The notes beneath the pieces were generated by a model that saw only the letters and a list, made by a program, of their open reading frames with translations, did no database searches and had not been told where the DNA came from. DNA of 17,851 nucleotides from Eggerthellaceae bacterium UBA3686. GTDB lineage: Bacteria > Actinomycetota > Coriobacteriia > Coriobacteriales > Eggerthellaceae. The DNA lies in assembly GCA_002371495.1 (NCBI GenBank), contig DFIX01000054.1, forward strand, positions 1 to 17,851, written 5' to 3'. The stretch's first letter is position 1. Every line of letters begins with the position of its first letter. Position numbers and translations under genes: made by a program. Below, piece by piece: positions 17,832 through 17,851 of this stretch.

Positions 17832-17851
17832 AAATGTGAAAAAAGGGTCAG
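17831..17851. repeat. Right copy of 21-bp window-terminal inverted repeat
   Basis: This is the exact reverse complement of 2-22. It starts on the last base of the rnr stop codon and runs to the end of the window, finishing in GGGTCAG. No terminator stem is visible behind rnr within the window. Confidence 0.8.

Overview
The window is a GC-rich stretch of bacterial housekeeping chromosome with eleven protein genes, all on the + strand. The gene set and order (proB, a nadD-yqeK fusion, rsfS, secA-prfB, tkt, ftsE-ftsX-S41 peptidase-rnr), the high GC, and a large STAND/SARP-type regulator suggest an actinobacterial anaerobe, most likely a Coriobacteriia (Eggerthellales-like) gut bacterium. The taxonomic placement is inference, made without any database search.

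Layout. 38-3001: proB (proline synthesis), a hairpin, then nadD-yqeK (NAD synthesis fused to an HD-type nucleotide hydrolase) overlapping rsfS (ribosome silencing). 3002-3156: a 155-bp MITE-like element with abutting 10-bp target duplications, sitting exactly behind the rsfS stop. 3186-5847: a self-contained regulator unit, with a palindromic operator over a promoter followed by a STAND ATPase/SARP-BTAD transcription factor. 5848-6107: intergenic palindrome and putative secA promoter. 6108-10072: secA and prfB, joined by a TAATG junction. 10073-10405: terminator plus a long imperfect palindrome. 10406-12280: transketolase. 12281-12607: terminator-like hairpin, a related palindrome, a 33-bp near-copy of the tkt 3' end, and a putative ftsE promoter. 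12608-17831: a tight cluster of ftsE, ftsX, an S41 (Ctp-like) protein and rnr.

I found no defence system, CRISPR array, phage or biosynthetic cluster, and no convincing new multigene system. The unusual content is at smaller scale. (1) A family of related intergenic palindromes has three copies here (about 5883, 10115 and 12362). (2) A different palindrome lies in frame inside the catalytic domain of RNase R. (3) A MITE with intact target duplication is present. (4) The S41 protein next to ftsEX has alanine where the catalytic serine should be, while the lysine is kept. (5) RF2 carries SPT instead of the usual SPF stop-codon tripeptide. (6) A tkt 3'-end duplication lies in front of ftsE. (7) A perfect 21-bp inverted repeat occupies the two ends of the window, probably a dispersed repeat at which the contig was broken.

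The genes serve general cell functions: proline and NAD synthesis, ribosome control, protein export, translation termination, the pentose phosphate pathway, control of septal and wall hydrolases by FtsEX, and RNA decay. Only the regulator at 3265-5847 looks accessory. Its targets cannot be read from this window beyond likely self-regulation.
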